The translations under genes and the position numbers were made by a program. A model generated the notes under the pieces. It did no database searches and was not told where the DNA came from. It was given only the letters and a program-made list of their open reading frames with translations. This document shows positions 58,563 to 64,000 of a DNA stretch of 64,000 nucleotides, piece by piece (within the stretch, counting starts at the first letter, position 1; each line of letters opens with the position of its first letter). Source of the stretch: Rhodococcus sp. SGAir0479 (GTDB lineage: Bacteria > Actinomycetota > Actinomycetes > Mycobacteriales > Mycobacteriaceae). The DNA lies in assembly GCF_005484805.1 (NCBI RefSeq), contig NZ_CP039432.1, forward strand, positions 1,674,001 through 1,738,000, given 5' to 3'.

Positions 58563-60389
58563 TCACGGCGTGACGATCGCGAAGTCGGGATCGGGCGCGT
58601 CCAGGTAGCCCACCAGCTCGGCGAGCCGGGCGATGTCACCGTCGGCGGTCACCCGGCCCTCAGCGATCAGCCGGGCCAGATCGGCGCCACCGACCACGAC
58701 GGCGACCAGGTCGGCCCGCGACAGCGTGAGCACCGCGTCGGAGCCGCCCGCCGTGCCGTCGAGGTCGTAGTGCACCAACAGCCCGTTGCGCAGGTGAGTG
58801 CGATGGCTGAGCCCCTGGTCGGTGATGTTCCAGTCGAGCGTGATGTCCGCCGCCCACGCCCGCGGCCCGTCCACGCGCAACGCGACCGCGTCGAAGACCT
58901 GCTCCACCGACAGCGCGCCCGCGATGTCCGCCGACGCGGTCACCGTGGGTGTCCCGACCGGGCCGTTGCGGAGCTCGTAGGCGCCCATGAGGAAGAAGTT
59001 GCGCCACGTCCCGTTCTCGGCTCCGAAGCCGAGCTGCTCGAGGGTGTCCGCCTGCAACGCCGTGGCGTCGGTGTTGCCGGGGTCGGCGAAGATCACGTAG
59101 TCGAGCACCTGCGCCACCCACCGGAAATCGCCCTCCGCGTAGGACTTCCGGGCCTTCGCCATCACCTCGGCGGCGCCCCCCATGAACTCCACGTGCCGGC
59201 GCGCCGCCTCCACCGGCGGGTGCTCCCACAACCGTGCCGGGTTGCCGTCGAACCAGCCCATGTACCGCTGGTAGATCGCCTTGACGTTGTGGCTCACCGA
59301 ACCGTAGTAGCCGCGGGTGTGCCAGGCCTGCTCGACGGCGGGCGGCAACCGGAAGGTCTCCGCGATCTCGATGCCGGTGGCGCCCTTATTGATCGCCCGC
59401 ACCGTCTGGTCGTGCAGGTAGCCGTACAGGTCCCGCTGCACGGACAGGAACTCGGTGAGCCGTTCGGTCCCCCACGTGGGCCAGTGATGGGAGGCGAACA
59501 GCACGTCCGAGCGCGCGGCGTAGCGGTTGATCGCCTCCGTCAGGTACTTCGCCCACACGTGCGGGTCGCGCACCAGTGCGCCACGCAACGTCAGCAGATT
59601 GTGCAGCGTGTGCGTCGCGTTCTCGGCCATGCACAGCGCCCGCCGGTCCGGGAAGTGGAAGTTCATCTCCGACGGCGCCTCGGTGCCCGGCGTCATCTGG
59701 AACTCGATCCGGACGCCGTCGACGACCTCCGTCTGCCCGGTGTGCTCGATCTCCACGGTGGGTGCGATGAGCGTCGGCGTCCCGGTCGACGTGGTCGGGC
59801 CGAGTCCCGCCCCCACGGCGCCGCGCGGCCCGCGGGGCAGCGCCGCCCCGTACATGTACGCGGCGCGCCGGGACATCGCGGTGCCGGCGTACACGTTCTC
59901 CGCGACCGCGTGTTCGAGGAAACCGGTGGGCGCCAGGATGGGACACCGCCCCGCCGCGACGTCGTCGACGCCGGTCACGCCCTTCACACCACCGAAGTGG
60001 TCGATGTGCGAGTGCGAGTAGATCACCCCGACCACCGGACGATCACCGCGGTGCTCGCGGTACAGCGCGAGCCCGGCCGCCGCCGTCTCCGCCGAGATCA
60101 GCGGATCCACGACGATCACGCCGGTCTCGCCCTCGACGAGCGTCATGTTCGACAGGTCCAGGCCCCGGATCTGGTAGATCCCCTCGGTGACCTCGAACAA
60201 TCCTTGCCGGGCGCACAACCGGGACTGGCGCCACAGGCTCGGGTGGACGGTGGGTGGGCAGTCGTCGTCGAGGAACCCGAACGACGGGCCGTCCCACACC
60301 ACGGCGCCGGCCGCGTCGGTGACCACCCCCGGCGACAGCGCGGCGACGAACCCGCGCTCGACATCGTCGAAGTCCGACCGATCGGTCAT
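58563..60389 (-). CDS. Alkyl sulfatase (SdsA1-like metallo-beta-lactamase hydrolase)
   Basis: A 608-residue enzyme that releases sulfate from alkyl esters such as dodecyl sulfate. The metallo-beta-lactamase motif is VIYSHSHIDHFGGV (HxHxDH), with further ligands in FHFPDRRALCMAENATHTLH and FASHHWPTWG. A dimerisation domain follows, and the end TLSRADLVAVVVGGADLARL is a SCP2-like lipid-binding domain. The lack of a signal peptide implies a cytosolic enzyme. ATG 60389 has GAGAGGGG upstream. Together with ssuD it points to use of organic sulfur. Confidence 0.92.
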   Translation of the reverse strand: MTDRSDFDDVERGFVAALSPGVVTDAAGAVVWDGPSFGFLDDDCPPTVHPSLWRQSRLCARQGLFEVTEGIYQIRGLDLSNMTLVEGETGVIVVDPLISAETAAAGLALYREHRGDRPVVGVIYSHSHIDHFGGVKGVTGVDDVAAGRCPILAPTGFLEHAVAENVYAGTAMSRRAAYMYGAALPRGPRGAVGAGLGPTTSTGTPTLIAPTVEIEHTGQTEVVDGVRIEFQMTPGTEAPSEMNFHFPDRRALCMAENATHTLHNLLTLRGALVRDPHVWAKYLTEAINRYAARSDVLFASHHWPTWGTERLTEFLSVQRDLYGYLHDQTVRAINKGATGIEIAETFRLPPAVEQAWHTRGYYGSVSHNVKAIYQRYMGWFDGNPARLWEHPPVEAARRHVEFMGGAAEVMAKARKSYAEGDFRWVAQVLDYVIFADPGNTDATALQADTLEQLGFGAENGTWRNFFLMGAYELRNGPVGTPTVTASADIAGALSVEQVFDAVALRVDGPRAWAADITLDWNITDQGLSHRTHLRNGLLVHYDLDGTAGGSDAVLTLSRADLVAVVVGGADLARLIAEGRVTADGDIARLAELVGYLDAPDPDFAIVTP

Positions 60390-60511
60390 GGGGTCCCCTC
60401 TCGCACGGCGGCGCCTCCGGACGTAGTTGGTACCGTGACATCCGGCCGCCGGCGGGGCCTCACCCGGAGCGGGTGAAGCGCCCCCCGACGGCCGCAGCGG
60501 GAGGCCGGATC

Positions 60512-61123
60512 TCAGCGTCGCGCGTCCTCCCAGACGAACCCGTCCGGGTCGGTGAACGGTCCCGCGTCGCCGCCGATGAGCAGTCCGTGGGAACCGGCGT
60601 CTTCGTCGGATACACCGGCGTCCTTGGCGAGCGCCCGACGGCCGTACAGCGCGAGCGTGACGTTCGACGACGGCCCGGCGAACTCCGCGTACTTGCGGCC
60701 GAAACTCTTGGCCACCTCGAACCCGCGGTCGACGTAGAACGCCTTGCCGGCCTTGACGTCCGCGACACCGAGCAGCAGCACCAGCGACTCGAACTCCCGG
60801 ACCGCGGGGCCCCGATCCTTCTTCGCCGACGTCGCGATCTTCCACAGCGCGCCGTCCGGCGCCTGTACCACGCCGCCGTAGCCCCACAGGCTCTTCTTCG
60901 CGGGTTTGACCACGGCCGCACCACCGGCGACGGCCGCCTCCACGAACGCGTCCACGACATTGGGTTGCGAGACCACCAGCGACAGGGTGAACCCGCGGAA
61001 ACCGGTGGCCGGTGCGCCGGCGGCCCGCACGTCCACGTACTTGCCGACCCCGAGGTCCGCGTAGAACGTCTCCGCGGCGGCGACGTCGGGCACCTCGAGT
61101 GTGATCGACTGCAGCCCGGTCAT
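60512..61123 (-). CDS. VOC (glyoxalase/bleomycin-resistance) family protein, two-domain
   Basis: A 203-residue tandem VOC protein: first module TGLQSITLEVPDVAAAETFY, second VLLLGVADVKAGKAFYVDRG. Each module has the paired beta-alpha-beta units of the family, which holds a metal. It starts at ATG 61123, overlapping the preceding stop by one base, or at GTG 61126; it is co-transcribed with the smaller VOC gene. Reaction unknown; could be a lyase, dioxygenase or resistance protein. Confidence 0.88.
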   Translation of the reverse strand: MTGLQSITLEVPDVAAAETFYADLGVGKYVDVRAAGAPATGFRGFTLSLVVSQPNVVDAFVEAAVAGGAAVVKPAKKSLWGYGGVVQAPDGALWKIATSAKKDRGPAVREFESLVLLLGVADVKAGKAFYVDRGFEVAKSFGRKYAEFAGPSSNVTLALYGRRALAKDAGVSDEDAGSHGLLIGGDAGPFTDPDGFVWEDARR

Positions 61124-61533
61124 CACGGCACCTCGTTGATACGCAGCAGGTTGCCGCCGGGATCGCGGACCGCACAGTCCCGGATGCCGTACGGCTGCTG
61201 GGTGGGTTCCTGGACGATCTCGGCGTCGCCGGCCACGAGTTTCTCGAACGTCGCGTCGAGGTCGGGGGTGGCCAGGGTGAGGATGGCGTACGTGCCCTTG
61301 GCCATCATCTCGGTGATGACGCGGCGCTCGTCGTCGGTGACGCCGGGGTCGGCGGCCGGCGGGTGCAGCACCAGCGACACGTCGGGCTGGTCGGGGTGCC
61401 CCACGGTGATCCAGTACAGGCCGTTGTACCCGACCTCCTTGCGGACCTCGAAGCCGAGCAGGTCGCGGTAGAACGCCAGCGACGCCTCGTGATCGGTGTG
61501 CGGCAGAAAGGCGGAGTGAATGTTGAGGTTCAT
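61123..61533 (-). CDS. VOC family protein, single module
   Basis: A 136-residue glyoxalase-fold protein: LNIHSAFLPHTDHEASLAFY, RDLLGFEVRKEVGYNGLYWI, SLVLHPPA, and RDCAVRDPGGNLLRINEVP at the end with the metal-ligand Glu-type strand. ATG 61533 is chosen because upstream extension to 61596 has no ribosome binding site. Its stop overlaps the next start. Confidence 0.87.
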   Translation of the reverse strand: MNLNIHSAFLPHTDHEASLAFYRDLLGFEVRKEVGYNGLYWITVGHPDQPDVSLVLHPPAADPGVTDDERRVITEMMAKGTYAILTLATPDLDATFEKLVAGDAEIVQEPTQQPYGIRDCAVRDPGGNLLRINEVP

Positions 61534-61621
61534 GGCGCCCACGCTATTTCGGGGAGTGCACCCGACGCTTCTCGATTCCTGATCGGTTCGGCACACACTG
61601 CGCGCCGGCGGATGGTCGCCG

Positions 61622-64000
61622 TCAGCGCTGCACCAGTGTCCGCACCAGCCGCACGCCCTGCCCGAAGGAGACCTCGGGCAGGTAGGCCCGGCCGATCGCG
61701 TTGCCGATGCTCGGCAACGCGACGGGGTCCGCGAAACACATGTACATCGGCTCGTAGCGGGGCTGGAACTTCGACTTGAACGCCAGCAGCGAGCGGAAGC
61801 CGTACACCGGCTCGAGTGTCTGTCCGAGCAGTTCTAGCACCGAGTCCATCGCGTCGGACCACCCCGGTCGCACGTCCGGTGCAGGGCCGGCGTCGTCGCC
61901 GTCGGCCGCGTCGGGTCGGCGCATCGTCGCCAGCGGTGCCCCGGACAGGCTCACGAACTCGGCGCCCTCCTGTTCGAGGAGCAGCGCGGCCGACGCGATC
62001 AGGAACTCCATGGCGGGCCGGAATCCGCCGTCCGCGCGGCGCCGCATGAAGTCCAGGGTTCGGCCGACGATCCGGCCGTCCCGGTACACCGGCAGCCACG
62101 ACGTCACCCCGTGCACGGTGCGCTGCTCGTCGACCGCGATCAGGCACCGCACCTCGGGGTCGTCCATCTCCTGCAGCCCGCCCAGCGTGAAGCCCATCTC
62201 GGGCATCCCCTTGTCGGCGACCCACTCCTCGGAGATCGCCGTGATCTGGTCGGTGATCGCGAGCGGGGCGGTGCGGAAGTCGATCCACTCCGCGGTGATG
62301 CCCGACTTCGCGGCCTTGTTGAGCGCGGTGCGCACGTCCTGGAACTTCTTGCCGGTGAAGGCGATCGCGCCGAGGTCGAGCACGGTCTCCTCGGCCACCT
62401 GGACACCGACCCAACCGAGTGTGTCGGCTGCATCGCGGACGTCGGTGGTCACCGAGTAGAAGCACGGCGTCCACCCGTTGGCGGCAGCGAACTCGGCGAA
62501 CCCGGCCACATCGTCGCGGACCCGGTCCGGGCGTCCCACCGGCCCGCCCGTCGTCAGCGCGACGCCACCGATCACCCGGTACGCGACGTAACTGTCGCCG
62601 GCGGCACCGAACCAGTACGAATTGCCCCGCCACGTCGTCATCCACGACAGCGCGCTGCCGGACCCGGACGTGAGGATCGCGCGCGCCCGCTCCCCCGCGC
62701 CGCTGTCGGCGCCGTACGCCGGCCGCAGGAACGTCGCCGCCACCAGCACGCACGCGGCCACCCAGAACACCACCCCGGTCCACTCGTAGAGCAGGGTCGA
62801 CGCCCAGTCGACGGGCAGCAGCCGCGGATCGAGCATCTGCAGGTACACCGGCGGCACCAGCCGCTCGGGGAAGTCCGCGACGAGCGTCGCGGCGGTGGGA
62901 CGGCGGTCGAAGCCGTTGCGCGCCCACAGCCCGCCCAGCACGTAGAGCACGCCGAGCCCGGCGACCAGCACGGCCAGCTTGCCGAACAACCGGCGGTACG
63001 TCTTCGGCGGGGCCTGCACGTCGAACAGCTTCCGGGTGGCCAACAGCAGGATCAACAGCGCCAGCGGGGTGAGGAACGGTGTCAGTGTGCGGTAGACGTT
63101 GGGCTCGTCGAGGCCGTAGAACAGCGTCTGCTCGTCCACCACGTCGACGTAGCGGACGACGAAGTTCAGCAGGGACAGCGCCAGCAGCACCACCTGCGCG
63201 ACGGTGGACGCGATCCACGCGAACCGTCGGCCCCGGCGCAGCCCGTCACACAGGACCAGCAGGAACACCGACGGCATCAGGCTCAGCAGGGTGGGGCCCA
63301 CCCCGGACAGGCGCAGGTCGAGTTCACCGCGCCGGCAGTCCGGATCCGACTGCGCCGCCTGGCAGATCTCGCGGACCTCCGCCGCCGTCCACGGCACCCC
63401 GCGGAACAGGTCACGCAGCACCGCGAGCGGCCCGACGGCGTGCGGGGACAGCGCCGCGAGCATCGTGCCGATCGACGTGGCCGCCACCACGATCGCGACC
63501 AGCACCCGGCCCTCGCGGCGGGTCCCGGTGACGCGATGTCCGCGGGCGGAGCGGCCCACGATCCACGGGCCGAGGCACAGGCCCACCACCGCGGCCGCGA
63601 ACCGGATGACGTCCTGCAACTGCCCGGCGAACAACACCAGCGTCAACGTGAGGGCGAGCAGACCCACCCGGATCCGGCGCCGCCACAGGGTGTCCATCGA
63701 GGCGCTGGCGACCATCGCGACCCCCACGATCCACGTGGTCGGCCCGACCGCCGTGCCGATGTGGAGCCGAAAGCCCCAGTCGGAGTCGAGAAGTTTCACC
63801 ACCGCGGCGACCGCCGCACCGAGCACCGCGCCGACGATCTGGGTGACGCCGGCCGACAACGCGAACCGCGCCGATCCCATCCGCCGCTCGAGCGGTGCCG
63901 CGACGAGGAAGACCAGCACGGTCGCACCCAGATAGCCGGCCGGTCCGGGCGCCCACAGGCCCGCAGTGAGCGGGGTCCACAGCCGCCAGTGCTCGAGGGG
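61622..64000 (-). CDS. Lysyl-phosphatidylglycerol synthase-type (DUF2156) multi-membrane protein, 5' end outside window
   Basis: At least 792 residues are visible. The first part is a rhomboid-like helical region (EHWRLWTPLTAGLWAPGPAG, GATVLVFLVAAPLERRMGSA), with about eleven further helices. The C-terminal third (from about 62700 down) is a DUF2156 aminoacyl-PG synthase domain: SWMTTWRGNSYWFGAAGDSY, VAYRVIGGVALTTGGPVG, KKFQDVRTALNKAAKSGITA, and FRSLLAFKSKFQPRYEPMYM. It probably transfers an amino acid, likely Lys, from tRNA to phosphatidylglycerol, lowering surface charge. The frame runs off base 64000, so the start is not seen. Confidence 0.85.
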   Translation of the reverse strand, partial: PLEHWRLWTPLTAGLWAPGPAGYLGATVLVFLVAAPLERRMGSARFALSAGVTQIVGAVLGAAVAAVVKLLDSDWGFRLHIGTAVGPTTWIVGVAMVASASMDTLWRRRIRVGLLALTLTLVLFAGQLQDVIRFAAAVVGLCLGPWIVGRSARGHRVTGTRREGRVLVAIVVAATSIGTMLAALSPHAVGPLAVLRDLFRGVPWTAAEVREICQAAQSDPDCRRGELDLRLSGVGPTLLSLMPSVFLLVLCDGLRRGRRFAWIASTVAQVVLLALSLLNFVVRYVDVVDEQTLFYGLDEPNVYRTLTPFLTPLALLILLLATRKLFDVQAPPKTYRRLFGKLAVLVAGLGVLYVLGGLWARNGFDRRPTAATLVADFPERLVPPVYLQMLDPRLLPVDWASTLLYEWTGVVFWVAACVLVAATFLRPAYGADSGAGERARAILTSGSGSALSWMTTWRGNSYWFGAAGDSYVAYRVIGGVALTTGGPVGRPDRVRDDVAGFAEFAAANGWTPCFYSVTTDVRDAADTLGWVGVQVAEETVLDLGAIAFTGKKFQDVRTALNKAAKSGITAEWIDFRTAPLAITDQITAISEEWVADKGMPEMGFTLGGLQEMDDPEVRCLIAVDEQRTVHGVTSWLPVYRDGRIVGRTLDFMRRRADGGFRPAMEFLIASAALLLEQEGAEFVSLSGAPLATMRRPDAADGDDAGPAPDVRPGWSDAMDSVLELLGQTLEPVYGFRSLLAFKSKFQPRYEPMYMCFADPVALPSIGNAIGRAYLPEVSFGQGVRLVRTLVQR

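Overview
This 64 kb window is one continuous piece of a high-GC actinobacterial chromosome. Gene content points to a mycolic-acid-containing member of the Corynebacteriales, most like Rhodococcus or a close relative. The clues are the GC-rich coding style, GTG/TTG starts and four-base GTGA/ATGA overlaps, many transcripts that look leaderless, IdeR/DtxR-type iron boxes, a large LuxR (LAL) regulator and a multi-membrane lysyl-phosphatidylglycerol synthase. No rRNA, tRNA, CRISPR array or complete insertion sequence was seen.

Layout. 0-5.4 kb: end of a small Cys-rich metal-binding protein gene, a tyrosine recombinase, a DHA2 drug-efflux pump, type II NADH dehydrogenase and a hotdog thioesterase. 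5.7-12.4 kb: a LAL regulator, then monooxygenase/SDR/LtrA genes, and a divergent NTF2-like/TetR pair. 12.6-18 kb: an accessory stretch of orphan small membrane proteins and broken genes. 18-22 kb: a catabolic patch (CGNR regulator, frameshifted FAD monooxygenase, MerR, class II aldolase, carboxymuconolactone-decarboxylase-like protein). 22-33 kb: a second accessory stretch with a decayed DNA-ligase fragment, lipoproteins, an enoyl-CoA hydratase/TetR/DUF4442 operon, a lipoprotein carrying a cold-shock-like domain and more two-helix membrane proteins. 33-37 kb: sulfonate use (Cys-rich leader peptide, SsuD, and a convergent SsuC-SsuA-SsuB transporter operon). 37-42 kb: a third set of orphan genes. 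42-48.4 kb: MarR/maleylpyruvate-isomerase-like pair, then a CsoR-centred metal/redox patch (universal stress protein, efflux pump, AhpD-like protein, CopZ-like chaperone, CsoR, CDGSH protein) with five to six copies of a CsoR-like operator. 49-54 kb: two tandem paralogous secreted proteins, an archaeal/SipW-type signal peptidase and another secreted protein. 54-58.5 kb: iron-siderophore uptake (reductase-like gene and two FecCD permeases plus ATPase) under iron boxes. 58.5-64 kb: alkyl sulfatase, two VOC proteins and a DUF2156 lysyl-transferase running off the end.

Three cross-cutting patterns stand out. First, most broken genes differ from an intact reading frame by single-base shifts and lie in the accessory stretches; this is either real decay or indel error in the assembly. 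Second, many orphan genes have a TANNNT -10 box only 5-9 bases before the start codon and no ribosome binding site, so they are probably leaderless. Third, small proteins with one helix at each end and a Cys-containing exported loop recur across the accessory stretches. The whole annotation was made by reading the sequence and from recalled family features; no database search was run.
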